NCBI GenBank assembly: GCA_903906315.1 | Contig: CAIVJW010000127.1 | Location: 49,686-113,685, forward strand | Length of the DNA: 64,000 bases | Reading direction: 5' to 3' | Origin: an uncultured delta proteobacterium | GTDB lineage: Bacteria > Myxococcota_A > Polyangia > Polyangiales > Polyangiaceae | Shown: piece after piece, positions 16,647 through 25,685 of the stretch | How the letters are laid out: each line of letters starts with the position of its first letter | Numbering within the stretch: the first letter of the stretch is position 1 | Notes under the pieces: generated by a model | What the model was told of the DNA's origin: nothing | Seen by the model: the letters and a program-made list of their open reading frames with translations, nothing else | Database searches by the model: none | Made by a program: the position numbers and the translations under genes

Positions 16647-18161
16647 ATGCTCGAACGCGTCGCGGTGCACCAGACGCGACTCCGGACGCCGGGGCTGGGG
16701 CTCGACGCGAAGGGGGTGGCCATCGGCGCGAAGGGCCTGGTCCTGCTGCCTTCGCTCGATCGGCTCGTCGCGTTTCTCGCCCTCTACAGCCGGCAGGCGT
16801 CGCTCGCCGATGTGCTGCGTACGCTGGCCGTCGAGGTCGTCGTCTCGAAGCTCAAGGCGCGCGAGGTGACGCTCACGTTCGCGGCCGAGAGCAGCGACCG
16901 CATGGACCGCATCGCCGAGTTCGCGAGATTGTCGGGCGGCTTCACGTTCACGGGGACGAGCCGCCACTTCGTGCAGTACAGGGACGCAGCTGCCCCGTTC
17001 GGCTACGACGTGGGGCAAATCGTCGCCGCCGACGCGGCGCTCGTGCTGTATCACGGCGCGTTCACCCAGCAGTACGACACCGAGCGCAAGATCGACGTCC
17101 GGTCGCTCTTGCTGCGGCTCGAGCCCCGCGTCGATCCGTCCGCGGGCACGGACCCGGGGCCGCGGTGGATCGTCGCGGAGGCCGGGCTCGGACCGGCGCT
17201 CGTGCAGTACTTCATCCGGTCTGCCGTCGACGCCGAGGTCGGCCTCGCCGAGTGGCCGCCCGCGTCGAGCTTCGATGACGGCCCCGTGCTGCGGTACCTG
17301 TTTCGCGTGCCGGCGATCCCGCCCCGGATGCTGCCGCTGCTGACGCGGACGCCCGGGCTCGGCGTCTTCGTCCCGGCGGCGCCGGGCGCTGCCGTGGAGA
17401 CCGGCTTCCGGCACGCGGTGAACCTGCGGGCGTGTCCGCTGTTCTCCGAGGCGGGCGTCGTGCTCTTTCGCGGCCACGGCGCAGGGGCGCTCGAGCTCGC
17501 TTCGTTGCCCGCCCTCGGCGACGTCAATGCGTTCGCTCGGGTCGAGGTTCGCGGCGGAGAGCTCGGCGCCTCGGGTGTCGCCCGCGTCCTCGCGAGGGGC
17601 GCCGTGTCGATCCCGCTACGGCTGGTGCCGTCCACGGAGCCCTTGAGGTCGGTGACGGCGTCGTTCGTGCGCGCGGAGGAGCTCCCGCTCCTGCGCCGCA
17701 TCGCCTACGCGCTTGGGCCCGAGACCTTGCGCCGAGTTCGCGTCGCGTTCACTGCGGAGGGCGCCTTTCTGCGTCACCCGATGGGCATGGAGGCCGTCCC
17801 CGTCGGCGAGTTCTACCGGGAGATTCACCCGGGGCTCCACGTTCCGGCCGGGTACGACGCCGTTCCCTCCGTCGCGCCCGAGGTGCTGCACCGGGCGCTC
17901 GGCGCGCCGCCCGGCGTCGCGCTGTTTCTCCTGCGCGATGGGCGCACCGTCGGCGTGCCGAGCGACGCATTCGTGCCTCTGGAGGCGGCCATTCTCGAGG
18001 CGCAGGCGTGGTTGCCTGCGAGCACGCGCGGCCCCGACGGTGGCCTCGAGGCGGCGCTCGCGACGGAGATCCCCGAGCTCGTGCTCGGCCCCGTCGGCAT
18101 CCGGCCGCTGCGCGACGTCGATTCCGCGGCGGGCGACGCCGACGCAGGGACGGGGGGCTGA
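16647..18161 (+). CDS. unrecognised protein, first of a two-gene unit (504 aa)
   Basis: I do not recognise a family. The protein is a mixed alpha/beta globular sequence with no signal peptide, no clear transmembrane helix and no nucleotide-binding motif. It has long stretches of alternating hydrophobic residues (for example REVTLTFAAESSDRM and ALVLYHGAFTQQYD) and a C-terminal VALFLLRDGRTVGVP segment. ATG 16647 is the first possible start after an in-frame stop. The next gene starts 9 bp after its stop codon, so the pair is probably one operon with linked function. It is divergent from the kinase-ATPase regulator and could be its target or partner, but only position suggests this. Membership of a multi-gene conflict system was considered, but no ATPase, protease or effector gene is adjacent. 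Confidence 0.8.
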   Translation: MLERVAVHQTRLRTPGLGLDAKGVAIGAKGLVLLPSLDRLVAFLALYSRQASLADVLRTLAVEVVVSKLKAREVTLTFAAESSDRMDRIAEFARLSGGFTFTGTSRHFVQYRDAAAPFGYDVGQIVAADAALVLYHGAFTQQYDTERKIDVRSLLLRLEPRVDPSAGTDPGPRWIVAEAGLGPALVQYFIRSAVDAEVGLAEWPPASSFDDGPVLRYLFRVPAIPPRMLPLLTRTPGLGVFVPAAPGAAVETGFRHAVNLRACPLFSEAGVVLFRGHGAGALELASLPALGDVNAFARVEVRGGELGASGVARVLARGAVSIPLRLVPSTEPLRSVTASFVRAEELPLLRRIAYALGPETLRRVRVAFTAEGAFLRHPMGMEAVPVGEFYREIHPGLHVPAGYDAVPSVAPEVLHRALGAPPGVALFLLRDGRTVGVPSDAFVPLEAAILEAQAWLPASTRGPDGGLEAALATEIPELVLGPVGIRPLRDVDSAAGDADAGTGG

Positions 18162-18170
18162 ACGGCGGCG

Positions 18171-19070
18171 ATGGTCGCGGTGAGCGCCACCGAGATCGGG
18201 CGTCGGGCCGACGAGCTCGCGCGCGGCGTGCTCGCGCCGCTCGTGCTCGGCGGAGAGGTGCGCCTCGTGCGACCGCTCGGCGTGGCGCTCGCGCTCGAGC
18301 TCGGGCGCGGAGGACGGGGCCTCGTTGACGTGGAGCTCGGGTCCCGCGTCGACGTCGCGCGCGTGCGCCGGGCGAGGCTGCTCGCGCCCGTCGACACCCT
18401 GCCGCCGCCCGACGCGGACGAGTGGGCGCTCGTCGCCGCCCTGAACGACCTGCTTCAGGCGACGAACCACGAGCTCTCGGGGCCGCTCACGCGGGGCCGG
18501 CATGCGCGCCTCCTCGCGAGCGTCGTCGATCTTTGCGGGCGCATCGGCGCGCCCTTGGACCTCGGCGCGGCGATCGCCCGGCACGCGACCCTGGGCCGGT
18601 GCCTCGAGATCCTCCGCACCGATACGCGCGTCGTCTGGTGGACGGGGTCGGCGGTGTTTCGCGGCCAGGCGCCGCCCGGGCGTCTCCTCCGCTGGCCGGA
18701 CTTCCGGCGGGTGCAGGTCGAGCCGCAGTCCGTCACCTTGTCCGACATGGCGGACGGGCTCCCGCCGGCCGCCTCGCTGGCGTTCGACGATGTCCTGTCG
18801 GTGTGGTTGGGGCGGTCGCCGCTGTCCGATCTCGCGACCGTCGCGCGCGCGCGGCCGTCGTTCGGATGGTCGCGCTCCACGCTCTCGCTCGTGGCGGTGC
18901 CGCTCGGCAGGGCGCTCGCGCTCCGCGCGATTGCGCGTCAGCCGAGGGAGCCTGCGGTCGCCGCGCTCACCCGAGCCGCGTCCGGGATCCCGCGCGAGCT
19001 CGGGGAGCTCGCGTCGCTCGCCCGCGCGTTCGCCGAGGAGGCGGCTGCGCGGCCCACGGAGACGGCCTGA
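18171..19070 (+). CDS. unrecognised protein, second of the two-gene unit (299 aa)
   Basis: No family is recognised. The first 75 residues are beta-rich (EVRLVRPLGVALALELGRGG), and the rest is mainly helical with hydrophobic core segments. There is no signal peptide, no cysteine cluster and no P-loop. ATG 18171 follows the stop of the upstream gene by 9 bp, with a G-rich stretch before it, so translation is likely coupled. The TGA at 19068-19070 directly abuts the stop codon of the convergent lipoprotein gene at 19071, leaving no room for a terminator. Confidence 0.8.
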   Translation: MVAVSATEIGRRADELARGVLAPLVLGGEVRLVRPLGVALALELGRGGRGLVDVELGSRVDVARVRRARLLAPVDTLPPPDADEWALVAALNDLLQATNHELSGPLTRGRHARLLASVVDLCGRIGAPLDLGAAIARHATLGRCLEILRTDTRVVWWTGSAVFRGQAPPGRLLRWPDFRRVQVEPQSVTLSDMADGLPPAASLAFDDVLSVWLGRSPLSDLATVARARPSFGWSRSTLSLVAVPLGRALALRAIARQPREPAVAALTRAASGIPRELGELASLARAFAEEAAARPTETA

Positions 19071-19367
19071 CTAGAACGGGAGCGTGCTCCGCGACACGTT
19101 CCAGCCACAGGCGTCGTTCGCCATTCGAGTGGCCGCCGTCTTGTCGGACCACGGCCAACCCGCCGGCTTGAACGTGCTCACCGACGCGCCGTTCTGACGG
19201 CAGTGGCAGGTCACCACGTCGCAGGTGATCTCGCGGGTGATACCGTCGGCGCAGCCGGCCCACACCATGCGGTCGGAGCTGCCGGAGTAGTCGCAGCGCG
19301 TCCCGCCATCGCAGCCGCACGTCGCGGCGGCGGCGATCAGGGCGAGCCACTTCGTCGCGAGGCGCAT
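19071..19367 (-). CDS. small Cys-rich secreted protein, probable lipoprotein (98 aa)
   Basis: The start is a typical signal sequence (MRLATKWLALIAAAATC), with a lipobox-like Cys at 17 or 19, although the -1/-3 residues are not classical. The mature part has further cysteines near 25, 39, 49, 54, 56 and 87, suggesting disulfides outside the cytoplasm. No family is recognised. It sits 32 bp downstream of the membrane pseudo-sigma-54 protein on the same strand and is probably co-transcribed. Its stop codon (19071-19073) abuts the stop of the convergent plus-strand gene. Confidence 0.75.
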   Translation of the reverse strand: MRLATKWLALIAAAATCGCDGGTRCDYSGSSDRMVWAGCADGITREITCDVVTCHCRQNGASVSTFKPAGWPWSDKTAATRMANDACGWNVSRSTLPF

Positions 19368-19399
19368 CGCGCGATTGTCCGCTCGAGCCGCTCGCGCGA

Positions 19400-21757
19400 T
19401 CAAGCTCCGCGAGTGCCGTTCGGTCGTCGACGTCGTCGCGGGTTCGGGATGCCGCCCGCGACGAGGCGGGGAGGGGCCTCGATGCGGGAGTCGGCGTGGA
19501 ACCCGACCGCAGCCAGGTCCGCCGCTCGCAGGACCTCGCCGCGGGCGGCCAAGGTGGCGCGCAGGAGCACGTCCGCGAGCTCGACCTCGTTGCCGGGCCA
19601 GCCATGCTCGCCGAGCTCCGCGAGCGCGGCCGCTTCGACGCCGAGCGCCCGCCCGTGGACGCGCACTCCGAAGCGGGCGAGCTGGTCGAGCACGAGAGCT
19701 CGAAGGTCCTCCGCGCGCGCGGTGAGCGGCGGGATGGCCACTGCCCGAGCGCCGAGCCGATCGGCCAGGCGTTCGTCGAGGCGGCCCGAGGCGACGAGCG
19801 CGTCGATCGTGGCCGGCACGACCACGACGAGGCCGACTCCCTCGTGCAGCGCGCCCGCGATGACGGCCTGGGTTTCGAGCGGGAGCGCGTCCGCGTCGAG
19901 CAGGACGACCGTCCCCGAGGCGGCCGCGCGCAGCGGCGACGCGTTCGGATCGCCCCAGAAGGCAGCGTCCTGCTCGGCGGGGCTGGTTCCTTCGACGATG
20001 GCGAGGACGTCGCGTCGCCGTGGCGAGGCGAGGTGCGCCACCGCCCCCCAGGCGAGAGCGTCGACCCCGGGGGGCGCGAGCAGCGTGACGGGGCCGCCGG
20101 TGGCCGCGACGCGTTCGACCTGTTCGACCGCGGCGCGCGCCGCCGGGCTGTAGAGCCCGACACGCACGGGCCGCGCCAGGACGCGCGCGAGCCGCTCGGC
20201 GCGCCCAGCCTCGCGCTCGATGGTCGCGGTGAGCCACGTGACCTCGGAGAGCTGCCGCTGCGCTTCTCCGCGCGCGTCGAGCTCGCGGCCGCGCGACCGC
20301 GCCAGCATCGCGGACGCCGCGACGACGGCGCCGACGCGGTCCGCGAGAGCGCGCAGCGCGCGGACCTCGTGCAGGCGCATCGGTCGGGAGTGGTTCCGCC
20401 GCGGGAACGTGAGCACGCCGATCGCCTCGATCTCGTCGCGGACGACGGCCGCGACCGCGATCGCGTGCTCGTCGAGCCAGGCCAGGACGGGCCGCACCTC
20501 CGGCCGCCGGACCTCGACGGCCCGCAGCGCCTCGACGCGCAGCACGCGCTCCGGCTCCCCTTCCGCGAGGGCGAGCAACCCCTCGGGCAGCGCGCCCGGC
20601 TGGACGTGCACGTACCCGGCGCGGTCGACCGTCACGACCTCCGCCGGCGACAGCCGGTGCAACGCGGGCGGGCGGCCCTCGACGCGCCCGGCAGCGTCTC
20701 GCAGCGCCACGAGCGCGCTCTCCAGCGCGACGTCCGGGTCCGGGCACATCGCCGCTGCCGTCGCGGAATCCAGCGCGTCGCTCCACCTCGCCCCCTCTGG
20801 CGCGAGCCTCCGCGAGAGGCGGGGCGAGAAGAGTCCCGCGAGGGCGCACACAACACACGCCACGAACACGGACGTCCCCGCGAGCGCGGGTGCGTTCCGG
20901 GCCGCCACGACCGCCGCGAGGGCGACCGGGAGCGTCGGGAGGGCCAGCGCCAGCCCGGTGCGCAGGGCGTCCCCGACCAGCCTCGGCTCGGGCGCGGCGA
21001 CCGCCCAGGCCACCCCCATCGCCGAGAGCGTCGCGGCGATCGGGAGCAGGCGCTCCGGCGGCATCACGCGGACGACGCTGGCGAGGACGCCGACCAGCAA
21101 GGCGAGGACCGTGAGCGTCAGCGCCGCCGCCGCTCGGTCCGCGGCGCCGAGCTCGGCGCGCCGCTGATCGCGTACGCGCGCCGCCGCCGCGATGGCGACA
21201 CCGAGCGAGCCGATCGAGGCGGCCACGGTCGCGTAGTCCACGGCGACCGGCTCGAGCGAAGCGGCGCGCGCGGGCGACAGCGCTCGCGCCGCGGGCAGCG
21301 CGATGGCGATGGTCCAGGGCAGCGCCGCGAAGGCGACCGCGTCGAGACGACGCGTCGACGACGGCGCGACCGCGAGGCCGCCCAGCGAGCCGATCCGGGC
21401 GAGCGCGACGAGCGACGCGAGGCTCGCGATCGCAGCGCCGAGGTTCGCGAGCGCCGTGAACCAGTCTCCAGGCGGTCCGCTCCGGGCGGCGACGAACACC
21501 GCCACGCCCGCTGCGCAGGCGCGCGCGGCTCCTCGCGCGCTCGCGTCGATTCGGTCCTCGCCCCGGCTCGGCGGGGCGATGAGCGCGAAGCCCGCGGCGA
21601 GCGCGGCGGGTAGCCCGAGCAGCACCAGCCATGCGACGGCGCGCGCCGGAGGCTCCGCGCCTGCGCGCGCCGGATCCTGCCAAGCCTGGAGGGCGGCGAA
21701 CGCGACGTATGCGACCGCGCCGGCGGCGACCCAGTACGAGCGGACGCGCCAGAACAT
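19400..21757 (-). CDS. polytopic membrane protein with degenerate sigma-54-activator AAA domain (785 aa)
   Basis: The N-terminal 330 residues hold about nine or ten hydrophobic helices. A GAF-like region follows (around 370-500), then an AAA domain at about 533-740 laid out like NtrC-family activators. Its key motifs have decayed. The Walker A position reads APPGVDALAWG without GKS/T. The GAFTGA loop is absent (AAFWGDPNASPL). Walker B reads VVLLDADALP, losing the acidic pair. The late GWPGNEVEL motif is preserved. There is no Fis-type helix-turn-helix; the protein ends in a basic tail (NPRRRRRPNG). I infer a membrane-bound sensor or scaffold, not an active sigma-54 ATPase. A TAGGCT hexamer lies 9 nt before ATG 21757. 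Confidence 0.85.
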   Translation of the reverse strand: MFWRVRSYWVAAGAVAYVAFAALQAWQDPARAGAEPPARAVAWLVLLGLPAALAAGFALIAPPSRGEDRIDASARGAARACAAGVAVFVAARSGPPGDWFTALANLGAAIASLASLVALARIGSLGGLAVAPSSTRRLDAVAFAALPWTIAIALPAARALSPARAASLEPVAVDYATVAASIGSLGVAIAAAARVRDQRRAELGAADRAAAALTLTVLALLVGVLASVVRVMPPERLLPIAATLSAMGVAWAVAAPEPRLVGDALRTGLALALPTLPVALAAVVAARNAPALAGTSVFVACVVCALAGLFSPRLSRRLAPEGARWSDALDSATAAAMCPDPDVALESALVALRDAAGRVEGRPPALHRLSPAEVVTVDRAGYVHVQPGALPEGLLALAEGEPERVLRVEALRAVEVRRPEVRPVLAWLDEHAIAVAAVVRDEIEAIGVLTFPRRNHSRPMRLHEVRALRALADRVGAVVAASAMLARSRGRELDARGEAQRQLSEVTWLTATIEREAGRAERLARVLARPVRVGLYSPAARAAVEQVERVAATGGPVTLLAPPGVDALAWGAVAHLASPRRRDVLAIVEGTSPAEQDAAFWGDPNASPLRAAASGTVVLLDADALPLETQAVIAGALHEGVGLVVVVPATIDALVASGRLDERLADRLGARAVAIPPLTARAEDLRALVLDQLARFGVRVHGRALGVEAAALAELGEHGWPGNEVELADVLLRATLAARGEVLRAADLAAVGFHADSRIEAPPRLVAGGIPNPRRRRRPNGTRGA

Positions 21758-21813
21758 CGCGGCGCGAGCCTACCGCTCGGATCGCGGGCGGCCAAGCGGC
21801 GGCGCTCGCGTCG

Positions 21814-22128
21814 TCAGTCCGTCCCCGCGTCACCAGGGGCCGCACCGCCCGCGGCGGCGCCGCCCGCGCCCCCGCTGCCCGTGCCGCCCCCGCCGCCCGT
21901 GCCGCCGGAGCCTCCGTGGCTCGTCGTGCCTCCGGCATGGCCGCCCGCGCCGCCGACGCCGAAGCCTCCGCTGCCGCCCGCCGCGTCCGCGCTCGCGTCG
22001 ACCTTGAACCGGTCGGGGTCGTCGAGCGAGCCCGCGCAACCGCCCACGAGCACCGCGCTGCTGATCGCGACGGCGACGGCCGCGGTGCGCTGTCTCGATC
22101 GTCGAGAGGCTTCGTGTGTCGTCGCCAT
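21814..22128 (-). CDS. Gly-rich small lipoprotein (104 aa)
   Basis: The signal peptide ends in a good lipobox (VLVGGC). The mature part opens with DDPDRFKVDASAD and then becomes a low-complexity Gly/Ala/Ser/Thr tail of about 60 residues (GGSGGTGGGGG type), resembling surface linkers seen in other myxobacterial lipoproteins. The linker in the Cys-rich lipoprotein at 32084-33619 is similar. No enzymatic domain is present. It lies 12 bp downstream of the beta-barrel gene at 22141-23475 on the same strand, so one transcript is likely. The exact function is unknown. Confidence 0.8.
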   Translation of the reverse strand: MATTHEASRRSRQRTAAVAVAISSAVLVGGCAGSLDDPDRFKVDASADAAGGSGGFGVGGAGGHAGGTTSHGGSGGTGGGGGTGSGGAGGAAAGGAAPGDAGTD

Positions 22129-22140
22129 GGTCGACTCCGA

Positions 22141-23475
22141 TCAGTACACGTAGGCCACGCCGAGGCGCAGCGCGAGCAGCTGGTCGAGCGCGCCGCCGGC
22201 CACGTAGGCGTCGCCCGGAACCGGCCCGAAGGACGAGAAGTAGCGGGTGTAGTCGAGGCCGATCTCGGCCTGAAAGCCAGCCGCGATGCCCACCGAGACC
22301 TTGAGCCCGAGGTCGATGCCCTTGACGCTCGGGTCCTTGAATCGGTCGTAGACCGCGCCCGCCGCGAGCGGCGCGAGGTAGGCGAGATCGATCCCGATGC
22401 CCACGCGCCCGATGGGGAATCGCGCGTCGACGCCGAGGCGCAGGTTCTTGTACGACACCCCGGGCACCTCGGCGGCGAGTGGGCCCGCGTCGTTGAACCA
22501 GAACCCGAGCCACTCGAATCCGAGGCCGGCCCCGAGCACCGGGGCGTACCCTTCGCCGGTGCGCAGCCGGCCGTGCAGGTCGACGGCGAAGCGGTTCCAC
22601 TGCGTCTCGATGGGCGAGCCGTCCTTCGTGGCGGACTTCAGCCCGAAGGCGTGTCCGAAGCGGGCCCGCACGCCGAGATCTTTCAGCACGCGGATCCCGG
22701 TGCCGGCCGCCGGGTAGAGCTCGCCGGAGAGCGCGAGGATCGGGGCCGGGAACACGCTGTAGGGCCGCAGATTGCCGCTCAGGCCGTCGTGGTACGAGAA
22801 CCATCGGCCGCCGAGGTCGAGCGCGAGGCCGACCTTGAGCAGCGAGGTCGCCTCGTCGTGCGGCACTCGGGCGGCGTCGCTCTTCGTGTCCACTTCCGCG
22901 GCCGGAGGTGGTGGAGGAGGGGGAGGGGGAGGCGGTGCGAGGTCGTTGAAGGGCGCTTTCAGCACCACCCCCAGCGCGATGCGACGGTCGCTTCCGTCGG
23001 CGGGCAGCGCGATGGCCTCGTCCAGCGCGAGGTCCCCCGGCACGGCGTCGACCAGGACGAGCCAGACCTCCTTGCCGCCGCCCCTGCGAGGGCGGACGCG
23101 CCCGACGACGACCGCGTCCGCGTGCACGTCCGCGGCGGCCTTGCGGAGGCGTCCGAGCAGCCGCTCGCGCTGCGCCTTGACCGTGATCGAGTTTCCCAGC
23201 TCGCCGCGTTGACCGGCTCGCTGCAGCGCGGCCGTGAACATCGACGCCTCCACGACGTCGAGCGCCTTCGGCGCCAGCGCGAGCACGTCGGCGCGCACGA
23301 GCGCGGCATCCGGCCCCTCGACGTGGACCGCGATCGCCTTCGACCCGCCCGCCCAGGCTTGCCCGACCACCCCGAACGCGATCAGAGCAGCGCAGGCGAC
23401 CGATACGAGCAGCGACCACACGGCGCTCGGGCGGCGCGAGGGATCGGACCAGCCTGCGAGGGGTGTCGGCTTCAT
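22141..23475 (-). CDS. secreted two-domain protein with C-terminal outer-membrane beta-barrel (444 aa)
   Basis: A long signal sequence ends near VVGQAWAGG. The N-terminal domain (about 45-185) is a small alpha/beta module (ADAVVVGRVRP, EVWLVLVDAVPGD). An 11-residue polyproline linker follows. The C-terminal 240 residues have alternating amphipathic strands and end in a tyrosine (VAYVY), typical of an outer-membrane barrel. I infer an outer-membrane protein with a periplasmic N-terminal domain; the family is not identified. I chose ATG 23475 because the hydrophobic signal sequence begins just after it. It heads a unit with the Gly-rich lipoprotein and is divergent from the L,D-transpeptidase gene, 289 bp away. 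Confidence 0.85.
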   Translation of the reverse strand: MKPTPLAGWSDPSRRPSAVWSLLVSVACAALIAFGVVGQAWAGGSKAIAVHVEGPDAALVRADVLALAPKALDVVEASMFTAALQRAGQRGELGNSITVKAQRERLLGRLRKAAADVHADAVVVGRVRPRRGGGKEVWLVLVDAVPGDLALDEAIALPADGSDRRIALGVVLKAPFNDLAPPPPPPPPPPPAAEVDTKSDAARVPHDEATSLLKVGLALDLGGRWFSYHDGLSGNLRPYSVFPAPILALSGELYPAAGTGIRVLKDLGVRARFGHAFGLKSATKDGSPIETQWNRFAVDLHGRLRTGEGYAPVLGAGLGFEWLGFWFNDAGPLAAEVPGVSYKNLRLGVDARFPIGRVGIGIDLAYLAPLAAGAVYDRFKDPSVKGIDLGLKVSVGIAAGFQAEIGLDYTRYFSSFGPVPGDAYVAGGALDQLLALRLGVAYVY

Positions 23476-23764
23476 TCTGAGACGCGGTCCGAGCCGCGGC
23501 GTCCTCGCGGCAGTCTGCACCAGCGGAGGGGCCGAGCACAACGCGGTCGTGCACGGCCGAGCGCGCGCGCGGGTCGCGTCGCGGAGGCGGTCGACGCTCC
23601 GGCGGAGCCGATGGGTCGACCGTCCGGGTCTCCTGGTGGCGGAGGCGATCCGAGGCGCGATCCGCGGCGAACGCAGAGTGGTCGCCTCTCGGGCCGATCG
23701 ACCAGGCGCCGGCCGATCGCGCGCCGCCTTTGCGTCGCGGCCCGTGATTTGGCATGGACTCCCC

Positions 23765-25678
23765 GTGCCGTCTCTTCGAACCCTCCGTCGAGGTCCGCTC
23801 GCGCTCGCCGCGCTCGCTTTGGCGGTCGGCTGCCGGCCCGGCGGCGTGGCCGGCGGCGACGCGGGCGTGAGCGTCGACGGCGGCCCGTCGGCGGCGTCCA
23901 CTGGCGCCGCTCCTGACGCGCCCGCTCCCGGCGAGGTCGGGGTCGCTCCTGTCGAGCAGGGCGGTCCGGAGCTCGGGATCACGGCCTTCGTGACCACGGT
24001 GTTCAAAGACCCGCGCGAGACGTCGAGGAAGCTCGGCTACCTCCGCGTCGGCGCGCGCGTCGCGCGGTCGGCGGAACCCGTGGGCAAGGAGGGCTGCCCG
24101 GGCGGCTGGTACGGCGTCAAGCCGCGGGGATACGTGTGCATCGGCAAGGACGCGACGCTCGACCTCGACGACCCGGTCCTCAAGGCCGCCGGCAAGCGGC
24201 CGAACCTCAAGACCGCCTTGCCCTATCGCTACGCCTTCGTGCGGGCGGTCTTGCCGCTCTACCTCCGCGTGCCGTCTGGCGAGGAGCAGACCAAGAGCGA
24301 GTTCAAGCTCAAGGAGCACCTGGACTGGTACAAGGAGAACTCGGCCGGCGCCGACAAGGTGCTGCTGGGGGCCAACGACGTCGCGATCGATGATCGCGGA
24401 GTCGCGCTCCCCGGCAAGAAGCTCGGCGAGCTCGGCCTCGGCAAGAACTCGCTCGAACAGCCGATGGGCACCCTCCTCGGCGGCGATGGCGACGAGGACC
24501 CCATCCCGTTCTGGCTCCAGGGCGGCAAGCGCTTCGTCCCCAACGTCAGCGATTTCGCGGTTCCCGACTACGCCGTCTTCGCCGACCGCGCGCGTCGGCA
24601 CACCGGCCTCGCGCTCATCGGTTCCTTCGCGACCGGAGCGGAGGGCTTCAGCCGGCGCTTTGCCGTGACCACCGACCTGCGCCTCGCGCCCGCGACGAAG
24701 ATCAAGGCCGACACCGGATCGCCGTGGCACGGCGTAGAGCTTGGCGCCGAGCTCTCGTTGCCCCTCGCCTTCGTGCGCTCGCAGGGGGCTCGCGCCTACC
24801 GGATCCAGAAGGGCAAGGTCACCGCGAGCGGCGAGGTCGAGTTCCGTAGCGCGCACGCTCTCGCCGGGAAGATGAAGACGGTCGAGGGCGCGAAGTACTA
24901 CCGAACGAAGGACAAGCACTGGCTCGGCCAGCAGGACGTCGGCCTCGTGGTGGCGCCCGCGACCTGGCCCGAGGACGCCGGCAAGGGCCTGAAGTGGATC
25001 GAGGTCTCGATCACGAACCAGACGCTCGTGCTCTGGGAGGGCAAGACCCCGGTCTACGCGACGTTGATTTCGTCCGGCAAGGCGGGCCTCGACGACCCCA
25101 AGACCACCACCGCCACGCTGCGCGGCGTGTTCCGCATCCGCAACAAGCACATCTCCGCGACGATGGACTCGAACGAGTCCTCCGCCGTCGGTGGGCGCGC
25201 GGCCACGAGCGCGCTCGCGAGCGCGCGTGGTTCGTCGCGCGACGACGACGACGAGCGGCCCGCGAAGCCCGCGCGCGTCGCCCCCGCGGGGGCGAAGGAC
25301 GCCAAGGGCGCGAAGGCGGCGCCGAAGGGCGGCAAGCCCGCGAAGGAGACCAAGGACCCGAAGGCGAAGCCGCCCGCCGGCGAGGTCGTCCCGCGCAGGG
25401 GCGACGGCGAGTACGGCGTCACGAAGCGCCGCGGGGAGGGCATGTTCGCGCTCCACGACGTGCCGTACATCCAGTACTTCGCGTCCGGGTACGCGCTGCA
25501 CGCGGCGTATTGGCACGACGTCTTCGGCACGCCGCGCAGCCACGGCTGCGTGAACCTGTCACCCATCGACGCCCACCGCGTGTTCTTCTGGACCGACCCC
25601 CCGGTCCCGGAAGGGTGGCACGCGGTGAACAGCAACGACGACACGGGCGAGGGGACGACCGTGATCATCCACGAGTGA
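23765..25678 (+). CDS. L,D-transpeptidase (YkuD-fold) lipoprotein (637 aa)
   Basis: The catalytic motif SHGCVNLSP (C595 in this numbering) and the preceding HAAYWHDVFG are typical of YkuD L,D-transpeptidases, which make 3-3 peptidoglycan crosslinks or attach proteins to peptidoglycan in the periplasm. The N-terminus has a lipobox (LALAVGC) after GTG 23765; an in-frame GTG at 23744 is an alternative start. About 450 residues precede the catalytic domain, including an SH3-like YGVKPRGYVCIG stretch. A low-complexity Lys/Ala/Pro/Asp segment of about 90 residues (around 468-556) interrupts the catalytic domain between IRNKHISATMD and HDVPYIQYF. The gene is divergent from 22141-23475 and convergent with 25745-27568. 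Confidence 0.93.
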   Translation: MPSLRTLRRGPLALAALALAVGCRPGGVAGGDAGVSVDGGPSAASTGAAPDAPAPGEVGVAPVEQGGPELGITAFVTTVFKDPRETSRKLGYLRVGARVARSAEPVGKEGCPGGWYGVKPRGYVCIGKDATLDLDDPVLKAAGKRPNLKTALPYRYAFVRAVLPLYLRVPSGEEQTKSEFKLKEHLDWYKENSAGADKVLLGANDVAIDDRGVALPGKKLGELGLGKNSLEQPMGTLLGGDGDEDPIPFWLQGGKRFVPNVSDFAVPDYAVFADRARRHTGLALIGSFATGAEGFSRRFAVTTDLRLAPATKIKADTGSPWHGVELGAELSLPLAFVRSQGARAYRIQKGKVTASGEVEFRSAHALAGKMKTVEGAKYYRTKDKHWLGQQDVGLVVAPATWPEDAGKGLKWIEVSITNQTLVLWEGKTPVYATLISSGKAGLDDPKTTTATLRGVFRIRNKHISATMDSNESSAVGGRAATSALASARGSSRDDDDERPAKPARVAPAGAKDAKGAKAAPKGGKPAKETKDPKAKPPAGEVVPRRGDGEYGVTKRRGEGMFALHDVPYIQYFASGYALHAAYWHDVFGTPRSHGCVNLSPIDAHRVFFWTDPPVPEGWHAVNSNDDTGEGTTVIIHE

Positions 25679-25685
25679 CCCGCCG

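Noticed and set aside
16265..16723. 153-residue N-terminal extension of the kinase gene
   Set aside because: The extension is Arg/Ser/Ala-rich without pattern, while MDPALKELVAGRF at 16264 fits a kinase start.
18171..19070. Part of a known MoxR/vWA- or FtsH-type multi-gene conflict system
   Set aside because: No ATPase, vWA, protease or effector gene is next to the pair, and no motif ties it to those systems.
23234..23764. Extended N-terminus of the L,D-transpeptidase frame
   Set aside because: A lipoprotein signal sequence begins at GTG 23765 (or 23744), and upstream residues run antisense into the divergent gene.
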